From: Amarolinea aalborgensis
GTDB lineage: Bacteria > Chloroflexota > Anaerolineae > SSC4 > Amarolineaceae
Reading direction: 5' to 3'
NCBI RefSeq assembly: GCF_900491745.1
Contig: NZ_UETR01000005.1
Coordinates: 62,001-126,000 of the forward strand
Length of the DNA stretch: 64,000 nt
The translations under genes were made by a program, and so were the position numbers. Numbering within the stretch: the first letter of the stretch is position 1; the number at the start of each line of letters is the position of its first letter. This document shows positions 42,117 through 51,225 of the stretch, piece after piece. The notes beneath the pieces were generated by a model. It ran no database searches. It saw only the letters and a program-made list of their open reading frames with translations, and was not told the origin of the DNA.

Positions 42117-45100
42117 TCAACCTGCCCATTTGACTAAGAGCGCCTGCGCGGTGTCAAGCGCTGATCGGTTCTCGGTCTGCTCCGCCAATTTGACTGCCTC
42201 GGTCAGGCAGTCCTTTGCCAAGGCGGCATGGCCCAGAAACGCGTGAGCCTGGCCCAAGAGAACGAGAATTGCTGGCCGATATTCCTTCTCCCCCACAGCC
42301 TCGCTCTCACGCAGCGCCTGATTGAGCATCATCAACGCATCCTCGTGCTGCCCGCGATCGAGGTTTAGTTCGCCCAGGTTCGAGCAACTTGCGACAAGGC
42401 CCAAAACGTTGCCGAGATCCCCGAACGTTTGCCGCGCGACCCAGTAATGCATAGCGGCGTCGTCGAGTCGTCCCAAAACATGCAGTGCAACCCCCAAGTT
42501 GAGGCTGGCGCCGGCGATGCCCGACTGCTGCCCTGCGGACTGGAAGTGCTGCAAGGCTCCCTCGTGATATTTGATTGCTTCTTCGTAATGGCCCAAGTTG
42601 CGTTGAGCAACGCCCATGTGATCGTAATCCTCATAGGCTCGATAGGTGAGTCCAAGCTCGCTATGGATGCTATAAGCAAGTCGGTGCTGCTCATACGCAT
42701 CCGCGAAGCGCCCCAAACCGTAGAGCGCGCTGCCCAGGTGCCTGTGCAAACCGGCTGCGTCAATTCGGCTTTCAACATCGGTCTCGCGTGCAATGAGCGC
42801 CAGGGCGCGCTCACATCGCGCAGCGGCCTCACGGTTATTCCCCAAGCGATACAATGTCAAGGCAGACTCGGCCAGAAGGCGCGCCAGTTCGCGTTCGCCG
42901 TCCGGCGTCGTCAGCAGAGCGATTCCTGCCTCGCAGGCAGCCAATGCGCGCGGGTAGTCGTTCAGCAGCCTGGCGCATTTGCCGATCAGCCGGCGCAGCC
43001 GCGCCTGCGTCAAGGCGTCTTGTGTAGCCGTGGTCAGCCTGGCATAGCCCAAATCCGTCAGGTATTGCACGTAGGACATGCCAGCGGGCGCCTGGCCGAG
43101 GGTTTGGCGGCTCAGCATGATGAGCAGATCTTGCGCGCCCCATCGTTCCAGGTAATCTGGCAACGCATGATCGAATAACACAGCCGCTGCTTTGGCGATC
43201 TCTCCGGCTTCGATGGCATGATAATGCGCTTCCACCAGCGACGTCACATCGGTCAGGCTCTGCCACCTGACTTGCGGCGGCAGAGGCAAGGAACGATAGT
43301 GGTCGTAGGCGGCCAGATGAGCCGCGCGATGGGCTTCAGGATTTACTTCCACTTCCAGCAACTCCTTTGCCAATGGGTGCAAACGGTAGAAGCGAGCGAC
43401 GCCCGCCACGTGACCGTTGAGCAATGACCGATCAACCAGGCTGCGCACGACCGGTAGACCCACGTGGGGCCCGCCGGCCAGGGTAACCAAGAACGCCACC
43501 GGCTGCGGCCGGCGATAGACAAAGAAAAGCGTCAGGAATGCCTGTTCAGCGGGGCGTAGCCGACCGAATAGGCGTCGCGCAAACGAGGCAATACTGCCAT
43601 GCCATAGACCAGCATCTGCCAGAAGTTCGGTCAAGCCCCAGGTTTGCGCCTCGCTTGCCAACAGACGCAACGCCAGGGGATGCCCGCCAAGGTCCGCCAC
43701 AACCCGCGTCAGCATTCCCCGTGCGTCCTCCTGCAGACCAGACTCCTGCAACAGCGAAACACCGTCAGGTACGCCCAGGCCGGCCAGCTCAAGAGACGAC
43801 TTGTCCAGACCAGCGCCCAAGGCTCGACTATCGCGGAATTTCGGCGGCACACGGCTGGTTGCGATCAGGCTGGCCGAGTGCTGGCGCGTCAGCAGCGTTT
43901 GAAAGAAATTCTCCACGCCCGCGTCACGAAAATGATCATCGTCGTCCAGGAGGCTTTCCAGATTATCAAACACGAGCCACAAGGGAGGCAGTTGGAACAG
44001 GCGGCCGGTCAGGCGTAACAGATCATCTTGGCCCGGCATTCGTTGATCCGTGCGATAGGCCAACAGCGCAGGCCAATTCAGATAGGCTGCAAACTTAGCC
44101 AGCAGGCTGTCTAATGTCGCATCCGGTTCCGTGCAAAAGTCCAGCCATAGCGGCGGCGGCAGTTCGGCCGGGGCCATTTCCAGCAGCGCGCGCACGAGGG
44201 TTGTCTTGCCGATGCCGCCAATGCCGGTGACCAGCGTTGCCCGGTGTGCGCGCACGTGTCGCAGCAGGTCAGCCAACTCGTTGCGCCGGTTGGCCAACGT
44301 CTGTGTGCGCAGCTCGGTGGGCAGATCGGGCAACGCTGAGGCGTTGTAGACAGCCTGGATAGCGGGTGTTCCGATGTCAGATGGCGAGTCGCCGGCATTG
44401 AAGATGCGGCCATCGGCCGATCGCAGGTAAAGCACGGGTGAGGAGAAGCCTGCGTCATTGGGAAACTTGAGATGACAGGCATTGCGCGCCAGCGTCGCCG
44501 CGGCATCTACCTGCCCGGCCCATGTGCCTGCCGTCAGGCGCCGATAGAAGGTCTCCGCGAACTGCAGCGCCACATCGTCGCGCACGACGTCCTGCATGGC
44601 AACGACCGCGGGAACACCGGCTCTCAAGATGGCCGGCGCCATGCCGATAAAACCGTGGCCGCTGCGCCGCCCCTCGACAGCCGCGCCCTTGCATGCGTTC
44701 AAGACAACCAGCTTGATGGTTGCATGATTGCCAAGCAGCGACTGCATCTGAACCTCATCCACCCATTCCTCATCGTACCGTGCATCAGCAGGGGCCACGG
44801 CCGCGTTGAAACGCAGCAGGCCCCGCGCCGTGGCGCCTATGTCCCTCTCGAAGTAGCCGTGACCAATAAAATGCAAAATATGATAGCTAGACGCCGACAG
44901 CGCATCATCCAATCGCTGGATGGGAACTCGGCCCGTGAGCAGATCGTAGGGCAGCCGAACATTCTGCAAGGCCAGGGTGATAGTCCGCTCTTCCTCCTCT
45001 GTGGCCAGCCCTGAGCCACACGGAATGACGATGAGCGCTTTTGGCCCCCCTGGCACGGTCAGCGACTTCACGCTGCCGTAGTTCAGGCTCAGAAGCTGCC

Positions 45101-45500
45101 GGGTCACCAACGTCTTGACCTGCGTCGCCAGGTGAGTGTCGTTCCAGGCCAGCAATTCCCACGGCAGCGTGGCGATCTCCGGCGCAGTTTCGTCGAAGTC
45201 GAGCCGTAGGCGCAGCGCAGCTCCTTCGACCGGTTCGATTCGTTGCCTGTAGATGCCCAGAAAAAGTTCGCGCACTTGACCACTAAACAATGCGCCAAAG
45301 AGTGTATTGCCGATCTCGCGCAGCAACGCCTGATCGGATGCGCTCATCCGCTCAAGCTGCACCCTGAACTCAACCGCTGTTAACCTGGCCCAATCCAGCG
45401 AACCGCTGGCCAGGCCACTGCCAGGCGCCTGTGCGGTTACCCGGTAGGCCCCTGGGGCGTTCTTGATGACGCGGACGTCGAAATCAATGATAAGAGACAT
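42117..45500 (-). CDS. CHAT protease fused to STAND ATPase and TPR repeats
   Basis: A 1,127-residue protein. CHAT domain about 1-365 with predicted catalytic His214 (FIGHGYF) and Cys270 (VVLNACKGAAVEG). NB-ARC/STAND ATPase about 385-700: Walker A GIGGIGKTT (about 426-433), Walker B LWLVFDNLESLL, and a winged-helix region. TPR repeats about 760-1127. The architecture resembles death-receptor-like STAND machines: TPRs sense, ATPase oligomerises, protease is the effector. I chose ATG 45500 rather than 45545 because MSLIIDFDVRV aligns with the start of the other CHAT protein (YADFDLLIEEG) and GAGG lies upstream. It is the middle gene of a three-gene operon. The target is unknown. Confidence 0.9.
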   Translation of the reverse strand: MSLIIDFDVRVIKNAPGAYRVTAQAPGSGLASGSLDWARLTAVEFRVQLERMSASDQALLREIGNTLFGALFSGQVRELFLGIYRQRIEPVEGAALRLRLDFDETAPEIATLPWELLAWNDTHLATQVKTLVTRQLLSLNYGSVKSLTVPGGPKALIVIPCGSGLATEEEERTITLALQNVRLPYDLLTGRVPIQRLDDALSASSYHILHFIGHGYFERDIGATARGLLRFNAAVAPADARYDEEWVDEVQMQSLLGNHATIKLVVLNACKGAAVEGRRSGHGFIGMAPAILRAGVPAVVAMQDVVRDDVALQFAETFYRRLTAGTWAGQVDAAATLARNACHLKFPNDAGFSSPVLYLRSADGRIFNAGDSPSDIGTPAIQAVYNASALPDLPTELRTQTLANRRNELADLLRHVRAHRATLVTGIGGIGKTTLVRALLEMAPAELPPPLWLDFCTEPDATLDSLLAKFAAYLNWPALLAYRTDQRMPGQDDLLRLTGRLFQLPPLWLVFDNLESLLDDDDHFRDAGVENFFQTLLTRQHSASLIATSRVPPKFRDSRALGAGLDKSSLELAGLGVPDGVSLLQESGLQEDARGMLTRVVADLGGHPLALRLLASEAQTWGLTELLADAGLWHGSIASFARRLFGRLRPAEQAFLTLFFVYRRPQPVAFLVTLAGGPHVGLPVVRSLVDRSLLNGHVAGVARFYRLHPLAKELLEVEVNPEAHRAAHLAAYDHYRSLPLPPQVRWQSLTDVTSLVEAHYHAIEAGEIAKAAAVLFDHALPDYLERWGAQDLLIMLSRQTLGQAPAGMSYVQYLTDLGYARLTTATQDALTQARLRRLIGKCARLLNDYPRALAACEAGIALLTTPDGERELARLLAESALTLYRLGNNREAAARCERALALIARETDVESRIDAAGLHRHLGSALYGLGRFADAYEQHRLAYSIHSELGLTYRAYEDYDHMGVAQRNLGHYEEAIKYHEGALQHFQSAGQQSGIAGASLNLGVALHVLGRLDDAAMHYWVARQTFGDLGNVLGLVASCSNLGELNLDRGQHEDALMMLNQALRESEAVGEKEYRPAILVLLGQAHAFLGHAALAKDCLTEAVKLAEQTENRSALDTAQALLVKWAG

Positions 45501-45609
45501 GGCGCGCCTCGCGACAAAAGGGTTTTCTGCACCAATGGCAGCCAATGCTCACCCGCACCTGCGCGGGCGCAAGTGCGGGCGTCAATCACGGTAGTCTTTT
45601 CATCGTTTG

Positions 45610-48600
45610 TTAGTGGATCGAATTCATGCTACCCCCGGCAATAGGATATGCCTGGTTCGGATTGCCATCATTGAAGTGGAAGGTGTACGAACCGGGCAGA
45701 AGCTGCATATCCTGCGCAAAGCTCCGCCAGCCGCCCGCATAATACTGGACGGCAGACCCGCTCTCAGAATGCACCAGTCCCGTCTGGAAGGTGACCGTGG
45801 GACTGGCCGCGGTGTTTTGACCGCCCTTCTCCTGGCGGGCAAAGGCGTAGCTCATGCTGAAGCTGTAGGTGAGCGGCAGCAGCTCTTTGCTGGCCTGCCC
45901 GCCCGCGGTCGCGCCGAAGTCGCGCCAGCCACCCGCGTAATACTGCACCGTTCCCGTGCCCGCGCCGTCGGGCATCAGGTTGCCCGCGCTGTCGCGCAGC
46001 TCCACGGTGACGTGCGCCGTCTGGAAGGTAACCGTGGGATTGGCGGCCACGTTCTGGCCACCCTTCTCCTGGCGGGCAAAGGCGTAGCTCATGCTGAAGC
46101 TGTAGGTGAGCGGCAGCAGCTCTTTGCTGGCCTGCCCGCCCGCGGTCGCGCCGAAGTCGCGCCAGCCGCCTGCGTAGTACTGCACCGCGCCCGTGCCCGC
46201 GCCGTCGGGCATCAGATTCCCCGCGCTGTCGCGCAGTTCCACGGTGACGTGCGCCGTCTGGAAGGTGACCGTGGGATTGGCCGCGGTGTTTTGACCGCCC
46301 TTCTCCTGGCGGGCAAAGGCGTAGCTCATGCTGAAGCTGTAGGTGAGCGGCAGCAGCTCTTTGCTGGCCTGTCCGCCCGCGGTCGCGCCGAAGTCGCGCC
46401 AGCCGCCCGCGTAGTACTGCACCATCCCCGTGCCCGCGGCGTCCGGCATCAGATTCCCCGCGCTGTCGCGCAGCTCCACGGTGACGTGCGCCGTCTGGAA
46501 GGTGACCGTGGGATTGGCCGCGGTGTTTTGACCGCCCTTCTCCTGGCGGGCAAAGGCGTAGCTCATGCTGAAGCTGTAGGTGAGCGGCAGCAGCTCTTTG
46601 CTGGCCTGTCCGCCCGCGGTCGCGCCGAAGTCGCGCCAGCCGCCCGCGTAGTACTGCACCATCCCCGTGCCCGCGGCGTCCGGCATCAGATTCCCCGCGC
46701 TGTCGCGCAGCTCCACGGTGACGTGCGCCGTCTGGAAGGTGACCGTGGGATTGGCCGCGGTGTTTTGACCGCCCTTCTCCTGGCGGGCAAAGGCGTAGCT
46801 CATGCTGAAGCTGTAGGTGAGCGGCAGCAGCTCTTTGCTGGCCTGTCCGCCCGCGGTCGCGCCGAAGTCGCGCCAGCCGCCCGCGTAGTACTGCACCATC
46901 CCCGTGCCCGCGGCGTCCGGCATCAGATTCCCCGCGCTGTCGCGCAGCTCCACGGTGACGTGCGCCGTCTGGAAGGTGACCGTGGGATTGGCCGCGGTGT
47001 TTTGACCGCCCTTCTCCTGGCGGGCAAAGGCGTAGCTCATGCTGAAGCTGTAGGTGAGCGGCAGCAGCTCTTTGCTCCTGCCCGCCCGCGGTCGCGCCGA
47101 AGTCGCGCCAGCCGCCCGCGTAGTACTGCACCGTGCCCGTGCCCGCGCCGTCCGGCGTCAGGTTGCCCGCGCTGTCGCGCAGCTCCACGGTGACGTGCGC
47201 CGTCTGGAAGGTGACCGTGGGATTGGCGGCCACGCTCTGGCCACCCTTCTCCTGGCGGGCAAACGCGTAGCTCATGCTGAAGCTGTAGGTGAGCGGCAGC
47301 AGCTCTTTGCTCGCCTGTCCGCCCGCGGTCGCACCGAAGTCGCGCCAGCCGCCCGCGTAATACTGCACCGTGCCCGTGCCCGCGCCGTCGGGCATCAGGT
47401 TGCCCGCGCTGTCGCGCAGCTCCACCACGACGTGCGCCGTCTGGAAGGTGACCGTGGGACTGGCCGCCGTGTTTTGACCGCCCTTCTCTTGACGGGCAAA
47501 GGCGTAGTTCATGCTGAAGCTGTAGGTGAGCGGCAGCAGCTCTTTGCTGGCCTGCCCGCCTGCGGTCGCGCCGAAGTCACGCCAGCCGCCGGCGTAATAC
47601 TGCACCGCCCCCGTGCCCGCGCCGTCTGGCGTCAGGTTGCCCGCGCTGTCGCGCAGTTCCACCACGACGCGCGCCGTCTGGAAGGTGACAATCGGGTTGC
47701 TGGTCACGTTCTGGGCCATGTCCTTGGATGCGTTGGCGTAAGTCATGCGGAAGGTGAGGTTACCCCTGGTCGTGGGAATGTCGGTGACCAGGGCGCCACT
47801 CGCATCGGTGCTGCCAGGGATGGTCTGCCAGCCAGCGTCGTAATACTGCGCCGACGCGCCGGCCAGACCGTGACCCTGGCTGTCTAGCAGCTTGACGATC
47901 ACACCCTGCGGGGGCGGCGGGTTTTCCGTCGGCCACGCAGGCAATCCGGATAGGTAGGACGCGTTGTAGCGATGAATGGCGAATCCGCCAAAGCTGATGT
48001 GCCCGCCAAAGTGCGTAGCGACCAGTTGCGCTTCGCTGTTCAGCGCGGCTTGTCCCTCTTCGTAGAAGGTCACTTTTTCCGGGCCGCACTCGCTGGGCGC
48101 GCAGTTCGCTGTCTCAAGCCCCACCAGAATGAGGTTGGATTTGAGCAGCGTGTCCGCATAGGCGATCTCATCCTGGTCGAGGCAGATGAGGCCGTCGCCT
48201 TCCGCGCAGGCCGCCGTCCCTGCGAAGTCCCGGTAGCCCATGACCACGATGTGGTCGAGGTTGAGATCGGCGATGTGCTGATACACCGGCTTGACTGACC
48301 CTCCCACCGGGAACGCCACCGCCGTGTCCCAGAAGAAGCGGATGGCGGCCGCGAGCTGCAGGTTGCTGGGCAGGAAGGCGCGGGTGCATTGGTAGAGCGT
48401 CAGGAGGCTCTGGTAGGCAGCCTCGCTCTGCGGCTCCGGCGGCTCCACATCGAGGATCACGCCGTCGAAGCGAGCCGTGGGATTGGCGGTGTCGTAGGCA
48501 ACAACTTCGGCCATGCGCTGCAAAGGCCAGGACGATGGGCTGCACCCGATCGCCGGCCAGTCGGTATTTCCATACGCCGCCCAGACGGCAAGGCCGTGGA

Positions 48601-48880
48601 GGTGAGCCTTACTGATCAGGTCCGCGATGTCGCTGTCCTCGTACATTCTGCGTCCCGCGCTGTTGAGGGCAGAGCGGTAGACGCTGAGATAGAGATCTGT
48701 CACCCCGCTCGCGGCGCTGCGCTGGACAAGGGTATCACGCGCGGCTGGCGTGCTGACCTCATCGGAGAAGATCCAGAGCGCGTGCACATTGGCCTCGGCG
48801 CTGACTGGGAGATGGTTCCAGAGGCCGACGCTTCCGAGAACGACCACAGCCAAGAGCATAAACACTATTGAACGCTTCAT
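45610..48880 (-). CDS. Secreted glycosidase-like protein with tandem 79-residue repeats, frameshifted
   Basis: The exported N-terminal domain (MKRSIVFMLLAVVVLGSVGL signal; ATG 48880 with AAGGAGG) looks like a TIM-barrel glycosidase. FDGVILDVEPP resembles the GH18 D-x-x-D-x-E motif; the acid is inferred. From about residue 330 there is one diverged unit, then about eight 79-residue repeats (VELRDSAGNLMPDGAGTG, VQYYAGGWRDFG, VTFQTA) and a short C-terminal part unit. At 47076-47077 two bases found in the other repeats are missing, so the N-terminal frame shifts into an Arg/His/Gly-rich frame open to 45764. The original frame resumes as a 476-codon frame ending at 45610. Restored, the protein would be about 1,090 residues. 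The break may be an assembly error, a pseudogene or phase variation. Confidence 0.8.
45741..47716. repeat. 237-bp tandem repeat array within the secreted glycosidase-like gene
   Basis: The start of the shared AAAGGCGTAGCTCATG segment recurs at 45841, 46078, 46315, 46552 and 46789, exactly 237 bp apart (79 codons), continuing with small changes to about 47.7 kb. The three units between about 46.4 and 47.05 kb are identical or nearly so (DAAGTGM variant), pointing to recent duplication. Edge coordinates are approximate. Confidence 0.88.
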
Positions 48881-48910
48881 ACCAAAACCTCCTTGCGGAA
48901 CGCAGACGCG

Positions 48911-48935
48911 GCATCTGCCGTACGAACGGCAGATG
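48911..48935 (-). other. 5'-leader hairpin upstream of the secreted repeat protein
   Basis: CATCTGCCGT, ACGA, ACGGCAGATG: a 10-bp perfect stem with 4-nt loop between the promoter at 48966 and the start codon at 48880. It should form in the mRNA leader, upstream of the AAGGAGG ribosome-binding site, and might tune stability or translation. Confidence 0.6.
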
Positions 48936-48965
48936 TTGGTAGGGACAATCCCAGGGGCTGCGCTA

Positions 48966-49019
48966 AGTAAACCCCAAAAGTCGCCGCGCAGCAAGCCTTT
49001 GACCGATACAAAACCGATA
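48966..49019 (-). promoter_or_regulatory. Shared promoter motif, copy A (TATCGGT pair + -35/-10)
   Basis: On the minus strand: TATCGGT (49013-49019), 4 bp, TATCGGT (49002-49008), 7 bp, -35 TTGCTG (48989-48994), 17 bp, -10 TTTACT (48966-48971). It drives the glycosidase-like/CHAT/clostripain operon; predicted transcription start about 48959. The geometry is identical in copies B, C and D. Of the four, this copy has the only -35 deviating from TTGCCA. Confidence 0.85.
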
Positions 49020-49042
49020 CAAGTGAGATGAGCTATCTCGAA

Positions 49043-50059
49043 TTAGTCCATGACCGCCAGATCCCGGCCTGGCCGCAGCTCGATTTCGTAGTGAGCCACC
49101 TCTTGCTGCACGCGCATGCCCACGCGCTGGTATAGGCGTGTGGCGCCGGTCTTGTTCCGGGCATCAACAGACAAACCGACGCGCGGAACGTCCCGTTGCT
49201 GCAGCGCTCGAAACGTATGCAGCAGAAGCGCCTGGCCGAGCCCTCGACGACGGTAGGCCTGGCGTACACCGAGTGTGGGAATCCAGCCCATCTGGGAATC
49301 GAGATCATAGCGTTCCTGTGAGTTGATCAGCCCGGCGATTTGTTCGCCATCCAGCGCCAGGAACCATAACTCAGGCTTTAGCCCAGCCGCATCGAAGTTG
49401 TAACGCTTCCAGCGTTCGAAATCCTCCTCGAAAGAACGCTCGACGTATCCAATATGCTCGCGGAAAGCCTCGTCCTGCGCCCAGTAAACCGCCTCCAGGT
49501 CTTCCGGGTAGCGTAAGGTGCGTACGACGATCCCTGCCGGCCATTCTGGTGCAGGGATGGGTCTGTCGAGGTCAGTGATCATGCGCCAGGAATAGCGATA
49601 CAGGTTCATGCCCATGCCCTCGAAGAGATCCATGCTGGGCCGATGAGCAGCCGGTGCGGCGACGTGCGGCGCAAAACGTACATCCGCGGGCAAGCGATCG
49701 AGTGCACGCCGCGTGGTTGTCAAGGCCCAGGCAAGCAGCGCACTGCCAATGCCCCGACCTTGCCACTCGGGGTGGACGCGACCCCAAATCCAAGGCCGGA
49801 CCGGAGGATTGAAGTGATCCCACAACTCGACGCAGCCGACCATTGCCCCATCGGAGGCAACCACCACGCGCGTGCTGGCTGTGAGATTGATGCCGGTCTG
49901 CTGCCATTCCTCCCGATAGCGTTCAACCGTGTTATCGCCGGCGCCCGTGAGTTCAGCCTCGGCGGCGTTAAACATCGGGACTAGGTGCGGTAGATCCTCG
50001 AACCTGGCCGGCCGCACCTGGTAGCCGGCTTCGGCAAGTGGCTTGAACGAATCATTCAT
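49043..50059 (-). CDS. Double GNAT-domain N-acetyltransferase
   Basis: A 338-residue cytoplasmic protein with two GNAT folds. N-terminal domain about 12-175 (RVHPEWQGRGIGSALLAWAL, the acetyl-CoA pyrophosphate loop). C-terminal domain about 190-330 (LGVRQAYRRRGLGQALLLHTF and ARNKTGATRLYQRVGM). Tandem GNATs of this type often act on antibiotics or small amines, but the substrate is unknown. ATG 50059 has AGGAGA upstream; the longer open frame is not conserved-looking. It follows the alpha/beta-hydrolase gene by 29 bp and ends just before promoter copy A. Confidence 0.9.
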   Translation of the reverse strand: MNDSFKPLAEAGYQVRPARFEDLPHLVPMFNAAEAELTGAGDNTVERYREEWQQTGINLTASTRVVVASDGAMVGCVELWDHFNPPVRPWIWGRVHPEWQGRGIGSALLAWALTTTRRALDRLPADVRFAPHVAAPAAHRPSMDLFEGMGMNLYRYSWRMITDLDRPIPAPEWPAGIVVRTLRYPEDLEAVYWAQDEAFREHIGYVERSFEEDFERWKRYNFDAAGLKPELWFLALDGEQIAGLINSQERYDLDSQMGWIPTLGVRQAYRRRGLGQALLLHTFRALQQRDVPRVGLSVDARNKTGATRLYQRVGMRVQQEVAHYEIELRPGRDLAVMD

Positions 50060-50088
50060 GTCTACATTTCTCCTTTGGTTTGTGCGAA

Positions 50089-51108
50089 CTACTGACGCGC
50101 TGTTTTCACCACCGCGAGAATGGCATCGAGGACTAAATGCGGCTGATCCCACTGAATACCATGACCAGAATCTTCTGCGACGATGACCTGTCCATTCGAT
50201 GACATCGCCGCGTAGTCTCGCTGAATTCCTTGCCACACGTCCTCAAGCCGGTCGGCCAAATCGGCCGGGAGATCTGGCCAGTTCGCGGCTGGTTTCTTGG
50301 CCTGCGTCAACGCCACGAGCGGTGTGTCGCCCAACCTGGTAGACTCAAATTGGGCGGCGACTTCATCCCAATTCGAAAGCTCACAACAATCCTTCCACGA
50401 AGCCACATCGGCAACGAATGTCTTGCGCAACGATGTGATTTCGGGGTTCTCGGACGCGGCCGGGGCCGGCAAGGCTGCCAGATAGCGCGCAGAGTGATTG
50501 GGGTAGGCGCTGTCAACGAGGACAACCCCCGCCACATCGTCGGCATAGCGTATGGCATAGGCCACCGCGAAAGCGCCGCCAATCGAATGACCGACCGTGA
50601 TGATCGGGCCTTCGATCTTGAGAGCTTGCCGAAGCGCGTGCAGATCAGCCGTCACTTGATCCATCGTGAGCAGCCCAAAGTCAGCGCCGCTCTGACCGGT
50701 ATTGAAGCGATCGTACGCGCAGACCTGTGTCTCGGCGGCCACGTAAGGCACGATGGAATTCCAGGTTGCCGTATCTGTGGCGGAGCCATGCTCCAATACA
50801 ACCGTCGGGTTGCCTTTCCCGTAGCACGCAACATACAACTTGTGACCATTCACCTTGATCTTGTCTTTGATGACCGCCGCCGGCATCGGCAACAGCTTGA
50901 AGCCAGGCTTCTTGATCGGCGTTGGCGCAAGCATATCCGCAGGTGCAATCGTATTGGTGGGTGCATCCGCAGGTGCAACCGTATTGGCGGGTGTAGGTTG
51001 TGAAGTCGCAGTTGGTAGAACAGGCGTTGCGGCGGGTGAACAGGCATTCAGCATGATCATCCATAACAGAACTACGACGACAAACCTGATACGAAGCAAG
51101 GTTTTCAT
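50089..51108 (-). CDS. Alpha/beta-hydrolase lipoprotein
   Basis: A 339-residue predicted lipoprotein. The signal MKTLLRIRFVVVVLLWMIMLNAC gives lipobox Cys23, followed by a Thr/Pro/Ala-rich linker with APADMLAPT-like units. The alpha/beta-hydrolase domain starts at about 85: VVLEHGSATDTATW (oxyanion region), nucleophile Ser in GHSIGG, VDSAYPNHS, and a C-terminal His in DSGHGIQWDQP. It hydrolyses an unknown ester or amide on the outer face of the membrane. ATG 51108 has GGGAGA upstream. It lies 117 bp after the unknown lipoprotein gene and probably shares its transcript. Confidence 0.88.
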   Translation of the reverse strand: MKTLLRIRFVVVVLLWMIMLNACSPAATPVLPTATSQPTPANTVAPADAPTNTIAPADMLAPTPIKKPGFKLLPMPAAVIKDKIKVNGHKLYVACYGKGNPTVVLEHGSATDTATWNSIVPYVAAETQVCAYDRFNTGQSGADFGLLTMDQVTADLHALRQALKIEGPIITVGHSIGGAFAVAYAIRYADDVAGVVLVDSAYPNHSARYLAALPAPAASENPEITSLRKTFVADVASWKDCCELSNWDEVAAQFESTRLGDTPLVALTQAKKPAANWPDLPADLADRLEDVWQGIQRDYAAMSSNGQVIVAEDSGHGIQWDQPHLVLDAILAVVKTARQ

Positions 51109-51225
51109 GACGTTCTCCCTCCCGTAAAAGCAAGCCCTTTCAGATGCGGTTCGAGTAGGCAAGAGGTGGTTTTTTGACACGCTTGAGTTGACAAACACGA
51201 AAGCGCCAAGGGCCGCCGATCGCCA

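Noticed and set aside
45607..47193. 528-codon + strand open frame over the repeat array
   Set aside because: It is the antisense reading of the 237-bp repeats; its repeats arise only because the other strand is repetitive, and it has no ribosome-binding site or recognisable domain.
45741..47716. CRISPR-like regular array
   Set aside because: The whole 237-bp unit is conserved, with no short repeats separated by unique spacers, and it encodes in-frame 79-residue protein repeats.
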